DNA from: an uncultured bacterium
GTDB lineage: Bacteria > Cyanobacteriota > Vampirovibrionia > Gastranaerophilales > Gastranaerophilaceae
DNA length: 13,749 nucleotides
Assembly: GCA_900553895.1 (NCBI GenBank)
Contig: USFB01000046.1
Location: 1 to 13,749, forward strand
Direction of reading: 5' to 3'
Position 1 is the stretch's first letter. Each line of letters starts with the position of its first letter. The notes beneath the pieces are model-generated. The model saw only the letters and a program-made list of their open reading frames with translations, searched no databases and was not told the DNA's origin. Shown here piece by piece: positions 1-5,871 of this stretch. A program made the translations under genes and the position numbers.

Positions 1-1
1 A

Positions 2-718
2 TTGTGTGGTGTTATGACAGCTCTTGTTCCTCGTAACACAACAATCCCTGTAAGTAAGTCGCAAGTATTCTCAACTGCTGAAAACAACCAAACAGCTGTT
101 GATATTAACGTACTTCAAGGTGAAAGACCAATGGCTTCTGATAACAAATCTTTAGGTATGTTCAGACTTGAAGGTATCGCTCCTGCAATGCGTGGTGTTC
201 CTCAAATCGAAGTTACATTTGATATTGATGCTAACGGTATTGTAAACGTATCTGCTAAAGATAAAGCTACTAACAAAGAACAAAAAATTACAATTACAAA
301 CTCTTCTAACTTGTCAGAACAAGATATCGACAAGATGGTTAAAGAAGCTGAAGCTAACGCATCAGAAGATAAGAAGAAAAAAGAAGAAGCTGAAATCAAA
401 AACAACGCTAACTCTTTAATCACATCTTCTGAAAGAATCGTTAAAGATTTTGAAGGTAAAATCTCTGATGAAGATGTTAAGAAATTAACTGAACACAGAG
501 AAGCTCTTCAAAAAGCTTTAGATGAAAACAAACCTTCTGAAGAATTGAAAAAATTGTCTGAAGAATTGCAACAAACAATGTTCGCAATCTCTCAAAAAGC
601 TTATGAAGCTGTTCAAAAAGAAGGCGGTAACGCAGACGCTAATTCAGCAGGCAATGAAAACGCTTCTTCTGACAAAAAAGATGACGATGTAATCGATGCT
701 GAATTCACTAAAGAATAA
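2..718 (+). CDS. dnaK: Chaperone DnaK (Hsp70), C-terminal part, 5' truncated
   Basis: This is the last 238 codons of the ATP-dependent chaperone DnaK; the nucleotide-binding domain lies outside the window. The fragment opens in the first strand of the substrate-binding beta-sandwich (GVMTALVPRNTTIP, FSTAENNQTAV, VLQGER, GMFRLEGIAPAMRGVPQIEV, FDIDANGIVNVSAKD). It continues with the charged helical lid (about residues 105-205) and a low-complexity Asn/Ala/Ser/Asp linker, and ends in DDDVIDAEFTKE, the acidic tail typical of bacterial DnaK that helps hold unfolded clients. The frame is open at the window edge, so the TTG at 2-4 is an internal Leu codon, not a start. The residue before GVMT is Cys, where most DnaK proteins have Gly. 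No grpE or dnaJ follows; the next gene is convergent. The family assignment is secure. Confidence 0.98.
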   Translation: MCGVMTALVPRNTTIPVSKSQVFSTAENNQTAVDINVLQGERPMASDNKSLGMFRLEGIAPAMRGVPQIEVTFDIDANGIVNVSAKDKATNKEQKITITNSSNLSEQDIDKMVKEAEANASEDKKKKEEAEIKNNANSLITSSERIVKDFEGKISDEDVKKLTEHREALQKALDENKPSEELKKLSEELQQTMFAISQKAYEAVQKEGGNADANSAGNENASSDKKDDDVIDAEFTKE

Positions 719-817
719 TGCTACGCACGTAGACATTTTGTTGGATGATAATTGTTTTATCTATCGGATGGTTTAAAACTATCGATTATCCTCAAAGTGG
801 GACTACAAAATTATATT

Positions 818-859
818 AAAACTACTAGCTCCGTTTCAAAGCGGGGCTAGTAGTTTTTT
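818..859 (+). terminator. Rho-independent terminator after dnaK
   Basis: A near-perfect stem pairs 818-833 with 842-857 (core ACTACTAGC with GCTAGTAGT, then CCG with CGG, one G-T pair) around an 8-base loop, and the 3' arm runs directly into T6. It lies 100 bases after the dnaK stop. The other arm starts with AAAA, so it could also stop leftward transcription coming from proB. The 719-817 stretch holds no gene that I can see. Confidence 0.9.
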
Positions 860-872
860 GTGTGTGAAGTAG

Positions 873-891
873 GTTGGGCTTTCAGCCCAAC
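873..891. repeat. Small GC-rich palindrome between dnaK and proB
   Basis: GTTGGGC and GCCCAAC form a 7-bp perfect stem around a 5-base TTTCA loop, 18 bases past the proB stop. There is no T-run on either side, so it is a weak candidate terminator. Its GC-rich, phrase-like sequence in AT-rich surroundings suggests a short dispersed palindromic repeat or a 3' stabilising hairpin for the proB mRNA. That reading is inference. Confidence 0.5.
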
Positions 892-908
892 AACATTTTC
901 AACAATTT

Positions 909-2054
909 CTACACAAGACCTGTAATATTATCTCTCGTAATCACAGCGTCATAGTTTTTGTAACCCAAGATTTTTTCAATATTGTTTGAATGTGAACCAA
1001 CAATTCTACGACATTCTTGAGAGCTATAATTAACCATGCCACGCGCGAATTCAACATTATTTTCATCCATAATTGAAACAACTTCGCCTTGGTTGAAATC
1101 ATTTACAACATTCAAAATCCCAATCGGCAAAAGGCTTGAACATTGTTCCAAAATAGCTTTTTTTGCACCCTGATTAACTACAAGACCGCCGATAATATTT
1201 GTTGCATAACCAATCCAACGTTTCTTATCAGGAAGATTTTCGCTTGTTGGCAAAAACATCGTTCCTATATCTTCACATTCAAAAATCTTATTGATTACGT
1301 AAGGAATTTTACCGTTTGCAATTAATACTCTACCACCAAAACGTGTTACAAGTTTTGCTGCCTCAAGTTTTGTTCTCATACCGCCGCGTCCGCCTTCAGA
1401 AGCGTCAGTTCCAAGTGCCATAATCTCATCCGTCACACCGTCAACTTCTTTAATCAAAGTCGCGTCAGGATTTTCCTTTGGATTAGCGGTATAAAGTCCG
1501 TTAATATCAGAAAGTAATATTAATAAATCCGCGTCCAACTCGCTTGCAACAAGTGCAGACAATTTATCATTATCAGCAAAACAAACCTTCATGCCAGCCA
1601 TCATAGGATTCATAGCGATTGTTGAAACCGTGTCATTTTGGTTAATAATCGGCACTACTCCGAATTCCAAAATCTTGTTTAAAGTCGTTCTTAGGCTCAA
1701 ATATCTGTATCTTAAAGAAAAATCATCTTCTGTCAAAAGAATTTGCGCAATCGGCACATCAAAAATACCAAAACCGTTTTCATAAAACGACATCAAACGA
1801 CTTTGACCGACAGCTGCACATGCTTGTTTAACACCATCTTCAGCAGTTGAGTCTAAATTCAATTTCTTTTTACCTAAACCAACAGCGCCTGAAGTTACCA
1901 AAATAACTTCTTTGCCTTGCTTCACGAGTTTTGACATATCTTCAATAAACGAATAAATACGAGATATTGCAACTTCGCCATCAGCATTTCTCAAAACATT
2001 TGTACCAAGTTTGATTACAATTCTTTTTGCGTCAATAAATTCTTTTCTTAACAT
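909..2054 (-). CDS. proB: Glutamate 5-kinase with C-terminal PUA domain
   Basis: It phosphorylates glutamate to glutamyl 5-phosphate, the first committed and usually proline-inhibited step of proline synthesis, in the cytosol. The amino-acid-kinase domain occupies about residues 10-255: VIKLGTN (12-18), LVTSGAVGLG (52-61), INQNDT (137-142), ADNDKLSALVA (160-170), LLSDINGLYTANP (180-192) and GGRGGMRTKLEAA (221-233). A PUA domain follows at about 280-375, with ARGMVNYSSQE. At 381 residues it is slightly longer than the usual 365-375. The ATG lies one base after the thrC stop and has no clear Shine-Dalgarno sequence, which suggests translational coupling to thrC as the last gene of ilvB-thrC-proB. 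proA, its normal partner, is not in the window. I am confident of the function. Confidence 0.96.
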   Translation of the reverse strand: MLRKEFIDAKRIVIKLGTNVLRNADGEVAISRIYSFIEDMSKLVKQGKEVILVTSGAVGLGKKKLNLDSTAEDGVKQACAAVGQSRLMSFYENGFGIFDVPIAQILLTEDDFSLRYRYLSLRTTLNKILEFGVVPIINQNDTVSTIAMNPMMAGMKVCFADNDKLSALVASELDADLLILLSDINGLYTANPKENPDATLIKEVDGVTDEIMALGTDASEGGRGGMRTKLEAAKLVTRFGGRVLIANGKIPYVINKIFECEDIGTMFLPTSENLPDKKRWIGYATNIIGGLVVNQGAKKAILEQCSSLLPIGILNVVNDFNQGEVVSIMDENNVEFARGMVNYSSQECRRIVGSHSNNIEKILGYKNYDAVITRDNITGLV

Positions 2055-2055
2055 T

Positions 2056-3114
2056 TTAGATACCCATTGCTTTTAAAACATCATTAATTTCGGAAGATGT
2101 CTTTTTAACATCCGCATTAGAATACTTGATTGCATTATCAGGGTCTTTAAGTCCGTTACCTGTAAGAATACAAACGATGTCTGTTCCTTCTTTAACAAGA
2201 CCTTGAGAGTGTGCTTGAATCAAGCCTGCAACAGAAGCTGCGCTTGCCGGTTCACATAAAACGCCTTCAGCAGATGCCAACATCTTATAAGCTTCAACAA
2301 TCTTTTCATCAGAAACACAACCGATTTTACCTTTGCTTTCATCTCTTGCGGCTTCTGCTTGTTTCCAACTTGCAGGGTTACCTATTCTGATTGCGGTTGC
2401 CAATGTTTCAGGCTTCATAATTCTTTCACCGCGAACGATTGCAGCAGAGCCTTCCGCTTCAAAACCCATCATTTGTGGTAAAGCTTTAATATTACCTTCT
2501 GCAAAATACTCTTTGTAACCTTTCCAGTAAGCGGTTATATTACCTGCATTTCCTACAGGAATAAAATGATATTCAGGGGCTTTTCCTAAAGCATCACAAA
2601 TTTCAAATGCGCCTGTTTTTTGACCTTCAATTCTGAATGGGTTTACTGAGTTTACTAAAGTAATAGGATGAGTCGCAGAAATTTCTCTAACACATTCAAG
2701 AGCTTGGTCAAAGTTACCTTGAATTGCGATTATTTCAGCACCGTACATCATTGCTTGAGAAAGTTTTCCTAGAGCAATATAACCGTCAGGAATAAGTACA
2801 AAAGTTTTAATACCTGCTTTTGCACCATAAGCGGCAGCTGATGCGGAAGTGTTGCCTGTAGATGCGCAAATAATAGCATTTGCGCCAGCCTCTTTAGCTT
2901 TTGTTACAGCCATTGTCATACCACGGTCTTTAAAACTTCCTGTTGGATTGCAACCTTCGAACTTCAAATAAATATTAGCTTCTAAGCCGATTTTTTTAGC
3001 CAAATTATCAGCTTTAATTAAAGGTGTGTTACCTTCATTAAGTGTTACAACAGGTGTTGATTCTGTTACCGGTAAGTATTTTCTGTATTTTTTAATTAGA
3101 CCTTGGTAGTACAT
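2056..3114 (-). CDS. thrC: Threonine synthase
   Basis: It converts O-phospho-L-homoserine to threonine and phosphate with pyridoxal phosphate. The 352-residue protein is the short Bacillus/cyanobacteria type without the plant-like N-terminal extension. It starts with YYQGLIKKYRKYLPV and carries LNEGNTPL (25-32) and NPTGSFKDRGM (56-66), where Lys62 should be the PLP Schiff-base lysine. CASTGNTSASAAAYG, VPVGNAGN-type (here IPVGNAGNITAYWKG), IRIGNPASW and LTGNGLKDP follow in the usual order. The frame is open further upstream to 3186, but the ATG at 3114 matches family N-termini and has GAGAGGA as Shine-Dalgarno; the longer form would overlap the end of ilvB. The gene lies 49 bases after ilvB and 1 base before proB. 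Threonine feeds 2-ketobutyrate to the branched-chain pathway, so sharing an operon with acetolactate synthase is sensible. Confidence 0.96.
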   Translation of the reverse strand: MYYQGLIKKYRKYLPVTESTPVVTLNEGNTPLIKADNLAKKIGLEANIYLKFEGCNPTGSFKDRGMTMAVTKAKEAGANAIICASTGNTSASAAAYGAKAGIKTFVLIPDGYIALGKLSQAMMYGAEIIAIQGNFDQALECVREISATHPITLVNSVNPFRIEGQKTGAFEICDALGKAPEYHFIPVGNAGNITAYWKGYKEYFAEGNIKALPQMMGFEAEGSAAIVRGERIMKPETLATAIRIGNPASWKQAEAARDESKGKIGCVSDEKIVEAYKMLASAEGVLCEPASAASVAGLIQAHSQGLVKEGTDIVCILTGNGLKDPDNAIKYSNADVKKTSSEINDVLKAMGI

Positions 3115-3136
3115 ATTAAATCCTCTCTTTTTCTTG

Positions 3137-3145
3137 AATATAGCA
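3137..3145 (-). promoter_or_regulatory. Possible internal promoter (extended -10) for thrC-proB
   Basis: On the minus strand TGCTATATT, an extended -10 motif with five of six matches to TATAAT, lies in the 49-base ilvB-thrC gap. Initiation would fall just ahead of the thrC Shine-Dalgarno. No convincing -35 is visible, so this is tentative. Confidence 0.3.
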
Positions 3146-3163
3146 CGAAAAATGAAAAAATCA

Positions 3164-4783
3164 TTAAATATTTTCAAACGAATCAATCATAACATCCACA
3201 ATAGCTGTACCTTGGTGATTGATTGCTTTTTCAAGTGCGGGAATCAACTCTTCCTTTTTTGAAACTCTCACTGCGAACAAATCATAAGCTTCCGCAATTT
3301 TTGTAAAATCAGGATTAATCATCTCGACCTGATAACGTCTGTTGTAGATTTTTTCTTGCAATTCACGCACCATACCAAGATAACTGTTATTCATAATAAT
3401 AATTTTCAGCGGAATATTATGTTCTCTGCAAGTTGCAAGTTCTTGCAAATTCATCTGAAAAGACCCGTCGCCCGTAATATTCAACACAAGACTCTCAGGA
3501 TTTGCTATATAAGCTCCTATTGATGCAGGGAGTCCAAACCCCATTGTGCCGAGTCCGCCGGAGGTTATAAATTTTCTTGGTTTATTAAAATGGAAAAACT
3601 GTGCAGTCAACATTTGGTGCTGTCCAACGTCAGTTACAACAACTGGTTCGAAGTATTTTGTAAAATCAGAAACTGTTTCCAAAACGAAAGAGGAGTGCAA
3701 TTTTTCTGAAAAATTTTCCTCGATAGCTTCATCACTGTCTTCCATTGAATCAATTTCCATCAACCATTTTTCGGGAACAGAAAATTGAATATCAACATTC
3801 ACAAAATCGCTTAGAAAGTCTTTGATATCAGCAATAATTTCATAATCCACAGGCATGCCGGCAGATTGAATGTTGATGCTTGCAATTTTAAAATTCTTTG
3901 TAAACTCATCATTTTTACAAGTCGAACGGTCAGAAAAACCTGCACCTAACGTAATTAACAAATCACATTGTTTTAAGGCGGAATTAGCCAATTCTACACC
4001 GTTTAAACCAATCATACCCAAATATAATCTGTTTTCTGACGGATAAACTCCAATCCCCATGAGTGTTGAAACGACAGGACATTGAGTTTGAGAAATAAAT
4101 TTCTCAACTTGTTCAGAAGCGTTTAGACAACCTCCACCAAGCAAAACCAAAGGCTTGTGCGCATTTTTAATCAATTCTGATAAATCTTTGATTTCTTTAG
4201 AAAAATCTTTAACAATAATTTTTTCATCTTCAGGCTTAAAGGTTCTTTCGTGGTATTCAGCTTCAAGAATGTTTCTAGCTAAAGCTACAACAACAGGACC
4301 TTTTACACCACTATTTGCAACAGAAAAAGCCTCTTTAATCACTTGTACGACGTCATCTTCATGCTTAAGTGTATAAACTTTTTTACAGCAAGATTGCACC
4401 ATTGCAGGAATATCAAGATTTTGGAAAATCTTCCCGTTACGGTTTGTAGTTGAAACAGCACCCGCTAAAACTACCAGCGGAGTTGAGTCTGCATAAGCGT
4501 TTGCAATCCCTGTTATTGTATTTGTAAAACCGGGACCGGATGTTACTAATACAACGCCTGCTTTTCCGCAAACTCTCGCATAACCTTCTGCTGCATGCAC
4601 GGCAGCTTGCTCGTGACGTACAAGATAATGCTTGATATTTTCAGTCTTAGAAAGCTCGTTATAAATACTTAAAACGGCTGCTCCAGGGTAGCCAAAAACA
4701 CTTTCCACGCCGAGTTCTTCAAGCGTTTTTACAAGTGCTGATGCAGTGTTCTGAGTTTTTGTAAGACTTGTAGTTTTAACCAT
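3164..4783 (-). CDS. ilvB: Acetolactate synthase, large catalytic subunit
   Basis: A ThDP enzyme that condenses two pyruvates (or pyruvate plus 2-ketobutyrate) in valine/leucine/isoleucine synthesis. Of 539 residues, the N-terminal PYR domain has GVESVFGYPGAAV and RHEQAAVHAAEGYAR, with the cofactor-activating Glu58. The central FAD-type domain and the C-terminal PP domain follow, with GDGSFQMN at about 438 and the paired Asn at about 465-466 (the GDG-N26-NN ThDP motif). Three oddities: Leu475 replaces the usual Trp of MVRQWQ, GFSDR replaces RFDDR, and the protein stops at DSFENI, where most relatives continue into a PMVPPG tail. No small regulatory subunit (ilvN/ilvH) is adjacent. The start at 4783 fits family N-termini and sits 9 bases after a TATAAT, with no Shine-Dalgarno. 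A longer frame (GTG at 4858) would run through that promoter and is unlikely. A catabolic acetolactate synthase is a less likely alternative. Confidence 0.92.
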   Translation of the reverse strand: MVKTTSLTKTQNTASALVKTLEELGVESVFGYPGAAVLSIYNELSKTENIKHYLVRHEQAAVHAAEGYARVCGKAGVVLVTSGPGFTNTITGIANAYADSTPLVVLAGAVSTTNRNGKIFQNLDIPAMVQSCCKKVYTLKHEDDVVQVIKEAFSVANSGVKGPVVVALARNILEAEYHERTFKPEDEKIIVKDFSKEIKDLSELIKNAHKPLVLLGGGCLNASEQVEKFISQTQCPVVSTLMGIGVYPSENRLYLGMIGLNGVELANSALKQCDLLITLGAGFSDRSTCKNDEFTKNFKIASINIQSAGMPVDYEIIADIKDFLSDFVNVDIQFSVPEKWLMEIDSMEDSDEAIEENFSEKLHSSFVLETVSDFTKYFEPVVVTDVGQHQMLTAQFFHFNKPRKFITSGGLGTMGFGLPASIGAYIANPESLVLNITGDGSFQMNLQELATCREHNIPLKIIIMNNSYLGMVRELQEKIYNRRYQVEMINPDFTKIAEAYDLFAVRVSKKEELIPALEKAINHQGTAIVDVMIDSFENI

Positions 4784-4792
4784 CGTGAAAAT

Positions 4793-4798
4793 ATTATA
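4793..4798 (-). promoter_or_regulatory. -10 box of ilvB operon promoter (near-leaderless)
   Basis: A perfect TATAAT on the minus strand ends 9 bases before the ilvB ATG, so the transcript should begin 0-3 bases before the start codon. No good -35 is seen; the box is preceded by TTTTGATG. No attenuator or T-box can exist on such a short leader, so control would have to be at initiation. Confidence 0.6.
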
Positions 4799-4878
4799 CA
4801 TCAAAATTAAATAAAAGACTTGATTTCTATTTTTGTTTTGGGTAAGATGGTTTTGCACTAGTTATTAAGACTTGTGTG

Positions 4879-4911
4879 TGAAAATTGCATATCGGGATGT
4901 AGCGCAGTTTG
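4879..4911 (+). repeat. Upstream copy of 33-base direct repeat (tRNA-Pro 5' fragment)
   Basis: Identical over 33 bases to 4985-5017, 106 bases downstream. It contains the 14 bases that precede the tRNA plus tRNA positions 1-19 (acceptor 5' strand CGGGATG, TA, D-stem GCGC, AGTTTG). Identity ends abruptly inside the D-loop. No anticodon, T arm or 3' acceptor strand follows, so it is not a second functional tRNA. It may be the scar of a local duplication or insertion. Confidence 0.85.
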
Positions 4912-4914
4912 ACT

Positions 4915-4959
4915 CTGCCGAAGAAAAGTTGACTAAATGTCAAGTTTTCTGAGAGGTAG
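4915..4959 (+). other. Structured hairpin between the two tRNA 5' copies
   Basis: CTGCC (4915-4919) can pair with GGTAG (4955-4959) through one G-T pair. Inside, AGAAAAGTTGAC (4922-4933) pairs with GTCAAGTTTTCT (4939-4950) with one G-G mismatch around a TAAAT loop. No T-run follows, so it is not a standard terminator. It would lie in the 5' leader of the tRNA if transcription starts upstream. It resembles no RNA family I recognise. Confidence 0.5.
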
Positions 4960-4984
4960 CACTGGTGCGCTTCAAACCAAAAAT

Positions 4985-5017
4985 TGAAAATTGCATATCG
5001 GGATGTAGCGCAGTTTG
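4985..5017 (+). repeat. Downstream copy of 33-base direct repeat, overlapping tRNA-Pro
   Basis: The second copy of the repeat at 4879-4911. It covers the 14 bases before the tRNA and its first 19 bases, and here it is part of an intact tRNA gene. Confidence 0.85.
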
Positions 5018-5075
5018 GTAGCGCACCTCGCTTGGGACGAGGGGGTCGCACGTTCGAATCGTGTCATCCCGACCA
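4999..5075 (+). tRNA. tRNA-Pro (anticodon UGG), CCA encoded
   Basis: All four arms pair. The acceptor CGGGATG (4999-5005) pairs with CATCCCG (5065-5071). The D-stem is GCGC with GCGC, and the anticodon stem CCTCG pairs with CGAGG around CTTGGGA, giving TGG at 5033-5035. A five-base variable loop is followed by T-stem GCACG with CGTGT (one G-T) around TTCGAAT. Discriminator A and a genome-encoded CCA finish it at 5075. UGG reads proline CCN codons. No recognisable -35/-10 lies just upstream, so the promoter may be before the partial copy at 4879. The 4784-5157 gap contains only this tRNA, its terminator, the direct repeat, the hairpin and the ilvB promoter. Confidence 0.97.
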
Positions 5076-5078
5076 TTT

Positions 5079-5117
5079 AAAAAAGACTTTCAACAAAACG
5101 TTGAAAGTCTTTTTTTA
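5079..5117 (+). terminator. Intrinsic terminator after tRNA-Pro, probably bidirectional
   Basis: GACTTTCAAC (5085-5094) and GTTGAAAGTC (5100-5109) form a perfect 10-bp stem around AAAAC, flanked by A6 on the left and T8 on the right. It begins three bases after the CCA. The A-run reads as a T-run on the other strand, so it can also end transcripts from the convergent phosphatase gene. Confidence 0.92.
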
Positions 5118-5157
5118 TTTTTTAATAAATTTACTATATTATATTTATTAAAATTTT

Positions 5158-5787
5158 CTACGAATACACAAACTCATGCGTTCCGTCTTCATTCAAAATC
5201 AAAGCGCACAAATGCGCATTTGGATATTTACCACAACCTAAATCAATACAAATTTTGTCTTCATCAATATATGGTTCATCAAATTCAGTATGACCAAATA
5301 TAATCTTTTGTGGAAGTTTATGTTTTGAATAAATAAATTTGCTTCTAATGTAGACTAAATCAACTTCGTCCTGTTCTTCTAGCGGATAATCAGGATTTAT
5401 GCCGGCATGCACAAATAGATATTTATCTGTTAAATGGTAAAACTTCAAACTTTTAAAAAAGTCACCATGGATTTTAAAAATATTTTCAAAGCTTCCATAA
5501 CTTTTTACAGTCGCAGGACCGCCGTAATTGTCAAACAAAAATTGGTAATAATCATCTGATTTTGCATGCAAAAGTGCGTATTCGTGCGAGCCTATCAGAT
5601 AAATACATTTGTTGGTTTCTCCTTGTTGAATTACTCTATCTATTACACCTCTTGAATCAGGACCTCTGTCAATATAATCGCCCATAAAAACAAATATGTC
5701 ATTCGGTCTTGTATCAATCTGACTCAAGACACTTTCAAGTTTTTTCAACTCTCCATGGATATCGGTAATCGCTATATATCTTGGCAT
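5158..5787 (-). CDS. PPP-family metallophosphatase (serine/threonine or dinucleotide polyphosphate type)
   Basis: A 209-residue soluble metallophosphoesterase with the PPP signature. AITDIHGE supplies Asp9 and His11, MGDYIDRGPDS supplies Asp37, Asp40 and Arg41, LIGSHEY contains His68, and FVHAGI (His127) and IFGHTEF (His166) complete the metal site. In the third motif the normal GNHE/GNHD is GSHE: the metal-bridging Asn is Ser67, encoded by TCG. Whether activity survives cannot be told from sequence. Relatives dephosphorylate Ser/Thr/Tyr phosphoproteins or cleave diadenosine tetraphosphate, and the substrate is not predictable here. Start is ATG with AGGAGA 8 bases ahead and an extended -10 further up. 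It is a single gene divergent from lepA. Confidence 0.85.
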   Translation of the reverse strand: MPRYIAITDIHGELKKLESVLSQIDTRPNDIFVFMGDYIDRGPDSRGVIDRVIQQGETNKCIYLIGSHEYALLHAKSDDYYQFLFDNYGGPATVKSYGSFENIFKIHGDFFKSLKFYHLTDKYLFVHAGINPDYPLEEQDEVDLVYIRSKFIYSKHKLPQKIIFGHTEFDEPYIDEDKICIDLGCGKYPNAHLCALILNEDGTHEFVYS

Positions 5788-5807
5788 AATGTATTTCTCC
5801 TAAAGAC

Positions 5808-5816
5808 ATTATAGCA
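5808..5816 (-). promoter_or_regulatory. Extended -10 promoter of the phosphatase gene
   Basis: The minus strand reads TGCTATAAT, a full extended -10 element, 20 bases before the ATG. Initiation near 5801 leaves a leader that begins around the Shine-Dalgarno (5796-5801). There is no clear -35, as is common for extended -10 promoters. Confidence 0.65.
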
Positions 5817-5856
5817 TAAAGCTGCGGGCAGAATTTGCGCAGACCGATTTTTCATA

Positions 5857-5862
5857 TATAAT
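5857..5862 (+). promoter_or_regulatory. -10 box of lepA promoter (near-leaderless)
   Basis: A perfect TATAAT ends 9 bases before the lepA ATG. A weak -35 (TTGCGC, 5835-5840) lies 16 bases upstream. The predicted start near 5869 leaves about 3 leader bases and no room for a Shine-Dalgarno; indeed none is present. Spacing is identical to that of ilvB. Confidence 0.6.
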
Positions 5863-5871
5863 AAAAATACT

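Noticed and set aside
721..732. CTACG-CA-CGTAG mini-hairpin just after dnaK
   Set aside because: A 4-5 bp stem with no T-run; the strong terminator lies downstream at 818-859.
4893..4984. A second complete tRNA, T-box or tmRNA upstream of tRNA-Pro
   Set aside because: There is no matching 3' acceptor strand, T arm or anticodon arm, and no T-box or tmRNA signature.
4827..5051. A 74-codon leftward open frame across the tRNA region
   Set aside because: It runs antisense through the tRNA and its upstream copy; the predicted peptide just reflects the tRNA sequence.
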